Part shown: positions 5,772-12,464 of the stretch, in pieces | Numbering within the stretch: the first letter of the stretch is position 1 | How the letters are laid out: each line of letters begins with the position of its first letter | From: Tannerella sp. | GTDB taxonomy: Bacteria > Bacteroidota > Bacteroidia > Bacteroidales > Tannerellaceae | Assembly: GCA_031289445.1 (NCBI GenBank) | Contig: JAITPL010000152.1 | Location: 1-12,464 of the forward strand | Length of the DNA: 12,464 nucleotides | Direction of reading: 5' to 3' | Notes under the pieces: model-generated | What the model was told of the DNA's origin: nothing | Database searches by the model: none | Seen by the model: only the letters and a program-made list of their open reading frames with translations | Translations under genes and position numbers: made by a program

Positions 5772-6703
5772 AGTTTCATCCTTATTCTATCTATTATACT
5801 CATTTGGCCTTTACTTATTGTAAAGTAGGGCGTTTGTCGAGCGCCAAACTCGCGGAAGAAACGCTCAACGCCGGGTAACATCGAGCCTTCGAAATCAAAG
5901 ACTTTGGAATAGGCGGAAGCATGGCGAACGGCTTCCCAAAGAACAAGACTGTGTGCACCGGAGCGGCGTAGAGCAGGGTCGCCGCCGCCCGCAATATAAT
6001 ATGCGGAAGACGGTTGCCAGACAACAAAAGCGGCTGCATGAAGACGGCCTTCCGGGTCGTAACCGCCAAACAATGCGCCTTGACCGCGTGAAACGGCTGC
6101 TTCAATCAATCGGCGCAATACATGGACGCTCTGTTTGTTACGAATATTCTGACGCTCGAAAGTCTGTTCCTGCACTCGCAGAAAATCATCTATACCGACA
6201 TCCTGCCGGACGCTTATATGAGCTTCGTCCTGCGCCCGCTTGATATTGCGACGAGTGTTTTGGCTCATGCCTTCCCACAGAGCGCCCAAGTCGCTCAGGT
6301 CGGGAAGAATGTATGTATATCGCGTAGTTTGCCTGTAATCAGCCCAATAGAAAGGCAGCCAGTCGGTAAAGGAATATGCGAAATTTTGCATGAAGACACG
6401 TGCGTGCAGTCGTTCTATCAGTTGCTTGCATAGCGACTGCCGCTGTTCGAGCGCAGACGAATATTTGGTATCGTCTGACAACGGCGCTATCCAGATACCC
6501 ATCGACTGTGTATATGGAGGCATGGTAACGACGCCGTGCAGCGGCATGTACAGAGGCCATGCAGCGGCCACACGACCGTTCTTTTCGACAAGGAGCACAT
6601 CCCAACGGTCGCCGCCATACACGGCATCCAGCCACCAGTCTTGCGAAAAGACGGGGATATCCGTTTCCGTGGCGCACAACTCCCTGTAGCGGTCTTTCGA
6701 CAT
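5765..6703 (-). CDS. GNAT/FemAB-like acyltransferase-fold protein
   Basis: This is a 312-residue cytosolic protein of the GNAT type related to FemAB and BioF2-like acetyltransferases. The N-terminal half (FSQDWWLDAVYG at 19-30, WDVLLVEKNG at 34-43, PPYTQSMGIW at 62-71) is the first, often degenerate GNAT fold. MSQNTRRNIKRA (146-157) and the stretch after it (DDFLRVQEQTFERQN, 172-186) open the second. GGYDPEGRLHAAAFVVW (213-229) and FDFEGSMLPGVERFFREFGA (269-288) are its core strands and its most conserved signature. FemAB relatives add amino acids to peptidoglycan bridges, but the substrate here cannot be deduced. It sits 18 bp after recA and overlaps sbcD by 7 bp, so it is co-expressed with repair genes, although nothing in the protein itself points to DNA. 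Confidence 0.85.
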   Translation of the reverse strand: MSKDRYRELCATETDIPVFSQDWWLDAVYGGDRWDVLLVEKNGRVAAAWPLYMPLHGVVTMPPYTQSMGIWIAPLSDDTKYSSALEQRQSLCKQLIERLHARVFMQNFAYSFTDWLPFYWADYRQTTRYTYILPDLSDLGALWEGMSQNTRRNIKRAQDEAHISVRQDVGIDDFLRVQEQTFERQNIRNKQSVHVLRRLIEAAVSRGQGALFGGYDPEGRLHAAAFVVWQPSSAYYIAGGGDPALRRSGAHSLVLWEAVRHASAYSKVFDFEGSMLPGVERFFREFGARQTPYFTISKGQMSIIDRIRMKLC

Positions 6704-6721
6704 CTGACGACGGTATGGGGA

Positions 6722-7759
6722 TTATTTCTTCATCGCCTCGAAAATCTTTTTTTCGAGTTCGGCGGCAAGTTCGGGATTGTCTTCGACTAATTTCTTGGAG
6801 GCATCGCGACCTTGACCGAGTTTGGTATCGTTATAACTGAACCATGCGCCGCTCTTCTTCACTATTCCGTATTCGACGCCGAGGTCTATTATCTCGCCCG
6901 AAAGAGAGATGCCCGAGCCGAACATAATATCGAACTCGGCCTTGCGGAATGGAGGCGCAACCTTGTTTTTAACAACTTTGACGCGCACCTGATTGCCCAA
7001 CACTTCATCGCCATCCTTGATAGAGCCTATGCGACGGATGTCAACACGGACAGAGGCATAGAATTTGAGTGCGTTACCGCCGGTAGTCGTTTCGGGGTTA
7101 CCGAACATGACCCCTATCTTGTCGCGCAACTGGTTGATAAAGATACATGTAGTATGGGTTTTGCTGATGGCGGCAGTCAGTTTGCGCATGGCTTGCGACA
7201 TCAGTCGCGCCTGCAAACCCATCTTGCTGTCGCCCATATCGCCTTCAATCTCGGCTTTAGGGGTCAGCGCGGCGACGGAGTCAATCACTATAATGTCAAC
7301 AGCCGACGAGCGTATGAGTTGCTCGGCAATCTCAAGAGCCTGCTCGCCGTTATCGGGTTGCGAAATCCAGAGGTTATCGACGTCAACGCCGAGTTTCTGG
7401 GCATAGAAGCGGTCGAAAGCATGCTCGGCATCTACAAAAGCGGCTATACCTCCGGCTTTTTGCGCCTGAGCTATTGCGTGGATTGCAAGCGTGGTCTTAC
7501 CCGAGGATTCGGGGCCGTAGATTTCAATCACACGTCCGCGTGGATAACCACCTACTCCCAGAGCGGCATTGAGGCCTATCGAGCCTGTCGAGATGACTTC
7601 GATATTTTCTATTTGCTCGTCGCCGAGCTTCATTATCGAGCCTTTACCGTAGCTCTTCTCTATCTTTTCCGTTGCAGCACGCAAGGCTTTCAGTTTGTCG
7701 GCATTCACTCCGCCTTGAGCGGCGGCGTCAACCGTTTTGTCTTCTTTTTCTTTTGCCAT
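6722..7759 (-). CDS. recA: Recombinase RecA
   Basis: RecA, the ATP-dependent strand-exchange protein that forms filaments on single-stranded DNA and also triggers the SOS response. The 345-residue product shows Walker A GPESSGKT (82-89), VDAEHAFD (109-116), Walker [12 protein letters not shown] (154-164), the loop-L1 region [14 protein letters not shown] (172-185), and [20 protein letters not shown] (207-226), which runs into loop L2. The frame is open upstream to 7843, but I place the start at the ATG at 7759: the product MAKEKEDK... then has normal RecA length, and the upstream residues are unlike Rec[19 protein letters not shown] is a Bacteroidota-type version of that region. It is separated from the upstream dehydrogenase gene by 105 bp holding a plausible promoter, and leads a unit with the GNAT-like gene and sbcD. 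I see no recognisable LexA box. Confidence 0.99.
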   Translation of the reverse strand: MAKEKEDKTVDAAAQGGVNADKLKALRAATEKIEKSYGKGSIMKLGDEQIENIEVISTGSIGLNAALGVGGYPRGRVIEIYGPESSGKTTLAIHAIAQAQKAGGIAAFVDAEHAFDRFYAQKLGVDVDNLWISQPDNGEQALEIAEQLIRSSAVDIIVIDSVAALTPKAEIEGDMGDSKMGLQARLMSQAMRKLTAAISKTHTTCIFINQLRDKIGVMFGNPETTTGGNALKFYASVRVDIRRIGSIKDGDEVLGNQVRVKVVKNKVAPPFRKAEFDIMFGSGISLSGEIIDLGVEYGIVKKSGAWFSYNDTKLGQGRDASKKLVEDNPELAAELEKKIFEAMKK

Positions 7760-7812
7760 AATATTTATTATTTGTTTATTGATGTTTCTGCACAAAATGC
7801 ACAAATTCGCTG

Positions 7813-7844
7813 CAATATTACTAAAAAAAATCCGGTTTAGCAAA
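7813..7844 (-). promoter_or_regulatory. Probable recA promoter
   Basis: On the minus strand, TTTG (7844-7841) is followed after exactly 20 bases by TAATATTG (7820-7813), one mismatch from the Bacteroidota -7 consensus TAnnTTTG. The predicted transcript start, near 7807, leaves a leader of about 48 nt before the recA ATG. The same 20-base spacing is seen at the antiporter promoter, which strengthens the call. Confidence 0.55.
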
Positions 7845-7864
7845 TTTGAGCGACGGATTACGAG

Positions 7865-9058
7865 TTACAATTCCGGCTCGGCGTCGAAGATTTCATGCCA
7901 GGGGAGGCCTTGCAGGTTGAGTTCCTGCATAAACAGGTCGGGGTCGAATTCTTCCACGTTCCAAACGCCAGGTTTCTTCCATGCTCCTTGCAGAAACAGC
8001 TTGGCGCCTATCATTGCAGGCACGCCGGTGGTATAACTGACGCCCTGTGCGCCCGTTTCGCGGTAAGCCTCCTGATGGCTGCAGTTATTATAGACATAGT
8101 AGCTGCGTTCCTTACCGTCTTTAAGGCCACGTATGCGGCAGCCGATGGACGTTTCGCCGGTATAATCCTCACCCAGACTGCCCGGGTCGGGAAGCACGGC
8201 CTTGAGAAACTGTATCGGCACTATCTCAATGCCCTTGTAAAGTATGGGTTTGATGCTTGTCATGCCGATGTTTTGCATCACTCGAAGGTGGGTGAGATAT
8301 TCCTGACCGAAAGTCATCCAGAAACGCGCCCGCTTGATGGTAGGGAAGTTCTTGATCAGGCTTTCGAGTTCCTCGTGATACATGAGATATGATTCGCGGG
8401 GGCCGACCTCCGGATAGGTAACGGGCTGATGCACCGAAAGCGGCTCGGTTTCAATCCACTGACCGTTCTCGAAATAACGCCCTTTCTGGGTTATCTCGCG
8501 GATGTTGATTTCGGGATTGAAGTTGGTGGCGAAAGCCTTGTGATGGTCGCCGGCGTTGCAATCGACTATGTCAAGATACTGTATCTCGTCGAAGTGATGT
8601 TTGGCGGCATAAGCGGTATAGATGCCGGATACGCCAGGGTCGAATCCGCAGCCAAGTATAGCTGTCAGACCGGCATCGGCAAAGCGTTCTTTGTAAGCCC
8701 ACTGCCATGAATACTGGTATTTAGCCTCGTCGAGAGGCTCATAGTTGGCTGTGTCCAAATAACTGACCCCATACGCGAGGCAGGCGTCCATTATCGACAA
8801 GTCCTGATACGGCAAGGCGAGGTTGACGACAAGTTCGGGTTTAAACGACTTGAACAGTTCGACAAGTTCGTTGACCTTGTCGGCATCGACCTGCGCGGTT
8901 TGGATATTGATGTTATCGATATCCGCAGCAATACGGTCGCACTTGCTTTTCGTGCGGCTGGCAAGCAAGACGTCGGTAAAGACCTTGCTGTTCATCGCCA
9001 TCTTCTTAACGGCTACGGCGCTCACTCCGCCCGCGCCTATAACAATAACTCTACTCAT
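7865..9058 (-). CDS. Saccharopine-dehydrogenase-family protein, probable carboxy(nor)spermidine dehydrogenase
   Basis: This 397-residue enzyme starts with a dinucleotide-binding strand-loop-helix, VIVIGAGGVSAVAV (4-17), followed by VLLASRTKSKCDRIAADI (30-47), and has GCGFDPGVSGIY (136-147), the signature region of the family. The N-terminus closely resembles the carboxynorspermidine/carboxyspermidine dehydrogenases of Vibrio, Campylobacter and Bacteroides, which condense aspartate semialdehyde with putrescine (or diaminopropane) using NADPH. A separate decarboxylase then makes spermidine or norspermidine; that gene is not in this window. The ATG at 9058 is 21 bases from a perfect -7 element, so the gene probably has its own promoter. 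It ends 105 bp before recA. True saccharopine dehydrogenase (lysine pathway) is the alternative, but the length and the N-terminal sequence favour the polyamine enzyme. Confidence 0.85.
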   Translation of the reverse strand: MSRVIVIGAGGVSAVAVKKMAMNSKVFTDVLLASRTKSKCDRIAADIDNINIQTAQVDADKVNELVELFKSFKPELVVNLALPYQDLSIMDACLAYGVSYLDTANYEPLDEAKYQYSWQWAYKERFADAGLTAILGCGFDPGVSGIYTAYAAKHHFDEIQYLDIVDCNAGDHHKAFATNFNPEINIREITQKGRYFENGQWIETEPLSVHQPVTYPEVGPRESYLMYHEELESLIKNFPTIKRARFWMTFGQEYLTHLRVMQNIGMTSIKPILYKGIEIVPIQFLKAVLPDPGSLGEDYTGETSIGCRIRGLKDGKERSYYVYNNCSHQEAYRETGAQGVSYTTGVPAMIGAKLFLQGAWKKPGVWNVEEFDPDLFMQELNLQGLPWHEIFDAEPEL

Positions 9059-9078
9059 AAGCGTTTATTTTTTTTCTG

Positions 9079-9106
9079 CAAAGGTAATAATAAATTACGA
9101 AACAAA
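9079..9106 (-). promoter_or_regulatory. Probable promoter of the polyamine dehydrogenase gene
   Basis: TACCTTTG on the minus strand (9086-9079) is a perfect TAnnTTTG -7 element. TTTG (9106-9103) lies 16 bases upstream, somewhat closer than the 20 seen at the other promoters here. The implied leader is short, about 15 nt, and very A-rich just before the ATG at 9058. Confidence 0.55.
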
Positions 9107-9127
9107 GCTATTCCTCAAGACAATCAC

Positions 9128-10804
9128 CTACATAAAGAGCAGGATCAGAAGCTGGGCGGTGAGGACGCGGAGAAACATGGTTAGAGGATAGACGGTGGCA
9201 TAACCGACGGCCGGAGCGTCGTTGCCGGCTGTCGCATTGGAGTAGGCCAGCGCCGGCGGGTCGGTAGTGCTGCCTGCCATCAATCCCATCAGCGTGAAAT
9301 AGTTGAGTTTGTAGAAGTGGCGGGCAATGCTGCCTACAATCAGCAGGGGTAGCGTAGTGATGATAAAACCGTAACCTATCCATGTGAAGCCGCCTTTATT
9401 GATGATGGTATCGACAAAACCGTCGCCAGCGCCTATTCCCACACAGGCGAGAAAGACAGTGATACCTATCTCGCGAAGCATCAGGTTGGCGCTCATGGTG
9501 GTGTAGGTAACCAGCCTGTACTTGTAGCCGAAGCGGCTAACGAGGATGGCGACTATCAGCGGACCGCCCGCAAGTCCTAACTTGACCGGTTGCGGCACGC
9601 CCGGTACGGCGAAAGGAATACTTCCGACGAGGATACCCAGAAAAATACCCAGAAAGATGGGGATAAGATTAGGCTCGTTGAGGCGTTTCATCGAGTTGCC
9701 GAGCACTTTCTCCACATTGGAGATGGCCGACTGCGTGCCGACGACGTTGACGCGGTCGCCTATCTGCAGGGTCAGGTTGGGCGAGGCTACCAGATCGACG
9801 CCCGAACGGTTGATGCGGGTAATATTGATACCGTACAGCTTGCGCAACTTGAGGTCGCCGAGCCGTTTGCCGTTGAGGTTGGATTTGGTAACGAGGATGC
9901 GGCGGTTGATAAACTCGCTTTCGGGACGTATCCACTGCTTGCGCTCCATCGGTATCTCCTCGCCTACAAAGGTTTTGACCGTTTCGGCGTCGTTATCGTT
10001 GGTGATGACAAAAATCTTGTCGTTTTCGTGAAGCACCGTATCGCCCGAAACCATCTCTATATGTTTGCTGTCGTTGTACCAGATGCGCGAGAGCACGAAG
10101 TCGCGATGCTCAAGCAACGCCGAAAGCTCGGCTATCGTCTTGCCGAATATAGCCGGATTCCTGACCATCAACGATATTGGCCGCGCTTCGCTTGAGTGCG
10201 TGGTATCTTCGGCGTTGAGGCGCTCGGTCTCTTTCTCCGTTTTCACCTTGAAGATAAAACGTATGGCGATGATGGAGAGGATGATGCCCACTACTCCGAG
10301 AGGATAGGCTACGGCATATCCCATGGCTATCGAGCTGTCGGCCACTCCGTGAGTATCGAAGTAAGCCTGCTGGGCAGCGCCGAGTCCGGGAGTGTTGGTA
10401 ACGGCTCCCGACATGATGCCTACCATCGTGGGTATGGACAAACCTGTAACATAATGGATTACTATCGTTATGGCCACTCCGAGCGCCACTACCGCCGCCG
10501 CCAGCATGTTAAGCGTTATTCCCCCCTTGCGAAAGGAAGAGAAGAAACCTGGCCCTACCTGCATGCCTATCGAATAGACAAACAGTATAAGCCCGAATTC
10601 CTTGAAGAAATGCAGCACTTCGCTATTGATGCGGAAACCGAAATGTCCGAATATTATACCGGCAAAAAGTACGAAAGTGATACCCAGCGAGACGCTGCCT
10701 ATTTTTATCTTGCCCATCAGCATACCCAGCACAATCACGATAGCCATCAGCATCACCGAGTGCGCTATGCCGTCACCCCAAAGCAATTCTTTTATCCAGT
10801 CCAT
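9128..10804 (-). CDS. AspT-like aspartate:alanine exchanger-family transporter
   Basis: This 558-residue inner-membrane carrier has the family's two-half layout. The N-terminal half (residues 15-185) has several membrane spans and the signature [14 protein letters not shown] (132-145) ... GYAVAYPLG (162-170). Two soluble RCK_C/TrkA-C-type domains follow, at about 208-280 and 297-368 (the second starting [18 protein letters not shown]). The C-terminal half (379-558) repeats the pattern with [13 protein letters not shown] (510-522) ... GYATVYPLT (534-542). In AspT such carriers swap aspartate for alanine; most Bacteroidales and E. coli (YidE, YbjL) relatives have no proven substrate. The paired RCK_C domains suggest control by a small ligand. 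It has its own promoter at 10852-10883. The leader contains a repeated ATTTTAAGG, and AAGGA near the ATG may aid initiation. Confidence 0.93.
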   Translation of the reverse strand: MDWIKELLWGDGIAHSVMLMAIVIVLGMLMGKIKIGSVSLGITFVLFAGIIFGHFGFRINSEVLHFFKEFGLILFVYSIGMQVGPGFFSSFRKGGITLNMLAAAVVALGVAITIVIHYVTGLSIPTMVGIMSGAVTNTPGLGAAQQAYFDTHGVADSSIAMGYAVAYPLGVVGIILSIIAIRFIFKVKTEKETERLNAEDTTHSSEARPISLMVRNPAIFGKTIAELSALLEHRDFVLSRIWYNDSKHIEMVSGDTVLHENDKIFVITNDNDAETVKTFVGEEIPMERKQWIRPESEFINRRILVTKSNLNGKRLGDLKLRKLYGINITRINRSGVDLVASPNLTLQIGDRVNVVGTQSAISNVEKVLGNSMKRLNEPNLIPIFLGIFLGILVGSIPFAVPGVPQPVKLGLAGGPLIVAILVSRFGYKYRLVTYTTMSANLMLREIGITVFLACVGIGAGDGFVDTIINKGGFTWIGYGFIITTLPLLIVGSIARHFYKLNYFTLMGLMAGSTTDPPALAYSNATAGNDAPAVGYATVYPLTMFLRVLTAQLLILLFM

Positions 10805-10811
10805 ATTGAAT

Positions 10812-10834
10812 CCTTAAAATTATAACCTTAAAAT
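10812..10834 (-). repeat. Nine-base direct repeat in the antiporter leader
   Basis: CCTTAAAAT occurs at 10812-10820 and 10826-10834 (ATTTTAAGG on the minus strand), 14 bp apart, between the predicted transcript start and the antiporter ATG. The copy nearer the gene runs into AAGGATT just before the start codon. It could be a regulator site, a translation element, or another product of the local 7-bp periodicity. Confidence 0.4.
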
Positions 10835-10851
10835 CTTTAACAAACCGGCTG

Positions 10852-10883
10852 CAAAATTACATGAAATTTCCGAGAACTCCAAA
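10852..10883 (-). promoter_or_regulatory. Promoter of the AspT-like antiporter gene
   Basis: On the minus strand, TTTG (10883-10880) and TAATTTTG (10859-10852) are separated by exactly 20 bases. Both match the Bacteroidota housekeeping consensus perfectly. The predicted start near 10846 gives a leader of about 42 nt. This is the cleanest promoter in the window, and it shows that the antiporter need not depend on the upstream fusion gene for transcription. Confidence 0.7.
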
Positions 10884-10907
10884 CGCGAGGCAGAGGAAAG
10901 GCATGGA

Positions 10908-12464
10908 TTATTTTTTGCTTTTAGCCTGCACTTTCCCGAGCACGCGCAAAAAGTTGCCACTCCATATCTTGGCAATATCTTCGTCCGAATAACCTTTTTC
11001 GAGCAGCCGTACAGTGATGCTTATCATGTCGTTGCTCCCGTTGCAGCCAATCACTCCGCCACCGCCGTCAAAGTCGGAAGCTATACCTACATGGTCGATG
11101 CCGCATACCTTGACGGCATGGTCAATATGTTCTATAACGCCTTTCAAATCAGCCTCCCTGTTGTTGTCGTTGATAAACTCGTCGAGGATACATATCTGCG
11201 CTACGCCGCCGTTTTTTGCAAGAGTACGCAACTGCTCGTCGGTCAGGTTGCGCGAATGACTGCACAGGGCGCGTACTGAAGAGTGAGACGCAATAACCGG
11301 CACCTTCGACAAACGGATAACATCGTAAAAGGTCTTGTCGCTGACATGCGACACGTCCACAATCATTCCAATCCGGTTCATATTTTTTACGACCTTTCGC
11401 CCGAACGGACTCAATCCGTTCCATAAAGCCGCCGTATCGCCCGACGAGTCGCATATATCATTGTTTTTCATGTGGCAAAGGGTCATGTAATTAACTCCTC
11501 TTTTTTGGAAACGCGACAGGTTGGAAAGGTCTTTCCCTATGCCGTATCCGTTTTCTATCCCGATGAAAAAGGCTTTCTTGCCTTCGCTTTTCAAGCGGAC
11601 AAGGTCTTCGGCAGTGATAGCAATCCCGCACCGATCTTTGTTCATTTCCACTTGTTCGTATATCGCATTCAATTGATTTTCAATCCTTGCGACGGCCGAC
11701 GAATTGTCGGGAACGCTTTGTCCGACAAAACAAGCCATAAAGATTGCATCCAACATGCCTTCTTCCATCTTAGGAAGGTTGACCTGATTGCGCTCCCGCT
11801 TGCCAACGTCATATCCGCCCTTGACAAATATGCTCGGCGCATCACAGTGAGTATCAAGGGTCAACATTTTTTTATGCAGTTCTTTTGCGCGGTAATACAG
11901 ATTAGCTTCATGCACAATATGCGTAAAGAGCTTTAACATAGTAGTATCGCCGGCGGCTACATGTCCTTCGGGGTGAAACTGAACACCCAGAACAGACTTG
12001 TTGGGATATGCCTCAATCGCTTCCACAAAGCCGTCGGAGGCGCGGGCGGATATACCGAAATTCGGCGCAACATCTTTTACGCCCTGATGATGGTGTGTAT
12101 TGGTCAGCAGTTTGGTAGTATGAAGTATTTCCAACAGCTTAGTGTCCTTGATCGTACTTACCCGGTGCGTACCGACGGTACTTGGTTTTGTCTGTCGGTG
12201 ATCGACTGTCGTCGCTTGATACTGGGTAGGAATATCCTGATAGAGAGTGCCGCCAAAAGCTACATTAATCGCCTGTTCGCCGCGGCAAATACCAAGTATC
12301 GGAATGTTGCGGTCGGAAACAAGTTTCAAGAGCGCCAAATCATAAATGTCGCGGATAGAGTCTATCTCGTTCATATAAGCAATCGTATCTTCCCGGTAAT
12401 AAAACGGACTGAAATCTTCGCCGCCGGTCATAACCAAAGCATCCAAGTTGCCCGCCATGTTCCG
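10908..12464 (-). CDS. C26 gamma-glutamyl hydrolase-type / M19 membrane-dipeptidase-type fusion (5' end outside window)
   Basis: The visible 516 residues (counted from the ATG at 12458) contain two hydrolases in one chain. The frame is open past that ATG to the window edge, and the first part of the amidotransferase fold is missing, so the real start lies outside. Domain 1 (1 to about 185) is a class I glutamine-amidotransferase-like peptidase C26: TGGEDFSPFYY, PILGICRGEQAINVAFGG with nucleophile Cys58, THHHQ at 121-125, and GVQFHPEGH with His162 and Glu164. Domain 2 (about 198 to 505) is an M19 renal-dipeptidase-type zinc enzyme: THCD (His204, Asp206), GIENG (Glu302), VDVSH (His371), IASHS (His392), SRNL (Arg403) and SDFDG (Asp462, Asp464). 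Every expected catalytic residue is present in both domains. C26 relatives such as PuuD cut gamma-glutamyl amides; M19 enzymes cut dipeptides, including Cys-Gly and those with a C-terminal D-residue. A two-step breakdown of gamma-glutamyl peptides is my inference. Whether it is exported cannot be judged without the N-terminus. Confidence 0.92.
   Translation of the reverse strand, partial: RNMAGNLDALVMTGGEDFSPFYYREDTIAYMNEIDSIRDIYDLALLKLVSDRNIPILGICRGEQAINVAFGGTLYQDIPTQYQATTVDHRQTKPSTVGTHRVSTIKDTKLLEILHTTKLLTNTHHHQGVKDVAPNFGISARASDGFVEAIEAYPNKSVLGVQFHPEGHVAAGDTTMLKLFTHIVHEANLYYRAKELHKKMLTLDTHCDAPSIFVKGGYDVGKRERNQVNLPKMEEGMLDAIFMACFVGQSVPDNSSAVARIENQLNAIYEQVEMNKDRCGIAITAEDLVRLKSEGKKAFFIGIENGYGIGKDLSNLSRFQKRGVNYMTLCHMKNNDICDSSGDTAALWNGLSPFGRKVVKNMNRIGMIVDVSHVSDKTFYDVIRLSKVPVIASHSSVRALCSHSRNLTDEQLRTLAKNGGVAQICILDEFINDNNREADLKGVIEHIDHAVKVCGIDHVGIASDFDGGGGVIGCNGSNDMISITVRLLEKGYSDEDIAKIWSGNFLRVLGKVQAKSKK

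Noticed and set aside
6812..7840. 342-codon open frame on the plus strand opposite recA
   Set aside because: recA on the minus strand is certain; the antisense product has no recognisable motif.
7760..7843. 28-codon N-terminal extension of RecA to an upstream ATG
   Set aside because: The extra residues are unlike RecA, and the ATG at 7759 gives a normal-length RecA; the predicted recA promoter also lies within the extension.
10908..12458. Taking the ATG at 12458 as the true start of the fusion gene
   Set aside because: The frame stays open to the window edge, and the first strands of the amidotransferase fold would be missing.
1..12464. CRISPR array, tRNA, rRNA, or transposase gene
   Set aside because: No regularly spaced direct repeats with unique spacers, no tRNA-like cloverleaf or rRNA sequence, and no transposase motif were seen.

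Overview
The window looks like chromosomal DNA of a member of the Bacteroidales (phylum Bacteroidota). Three lines of evidence support this. Several upstream regions carry the Bacteroidota -7 element TAnnTTTG, twice with TTTG exactly 20 bases further upstream. The protein sequences (RecA, PepD, the AAA-ATPase-like/PD-(D/E)XK protein, an Asp-Ala antiporter-family carrier, a carboxynorspermidine-dehydrogenase-type enzyme) read like Bacteroidales versions. The intergenic DNA is rich in short tandem repeats. I cannot name a genus from sequence alone.

Layout. Bases 1-312 hold no convincing gene but several repeats: a TGA-headed heptamer run, a 21-bp degenerate tandem repeat carrying two perfect ACACGTGT palindromes, and a duplicated GGCACnAAGCAATC element. 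Next, on the minus strand, come an AAA-ATPase-like/PD-(D/E)XK nuclease-family protein (313-2040) and the dipeptidase PepD (2102-3562); the tails of both genes run into heptamer repeats. A 147-bp divergent region (3563-3709) contains a palindromic pair of -7 elements. From it runs a short plus-strand unit: a 73-residue single-span membrane protein and a membrane-anchored OmpH/Skp-like protein (3710-4574). From 4575 to the end everything is on the minus strand. In order of transcription these are a C26 amidotransferase/M19 dipeptidase fusion (cut by the window edge), an AspT-like antiporter, a saccharopine-dehydrogenase-family enzyme probably of spermidine synthesis, recA, a GNAT/FemAB-like protein and sbcD.

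How they work together. recA, the GNAT-like gene and sbcD are spaced 18 bp apart and then overlap by 7 bp, so they very likely form one transcript for recombination and double-strand-break processing; no sbcC follows. The antiporter, the dehydrogenase and recA each have a plausible promoter of their own. The most unusual protein is the 10908-12464 fusion: it joins a gamma-glutamyl-hydrolase-type domain to a zinc dipeptidase domain with all catalytic residues visible in both, which suggests consecutive cleavage of a gamma-glutamyl peptide. The most unusual DNA is the set of heptamer arrays around the AAA gene, all of which place a stop triplet in every frame of one strand.
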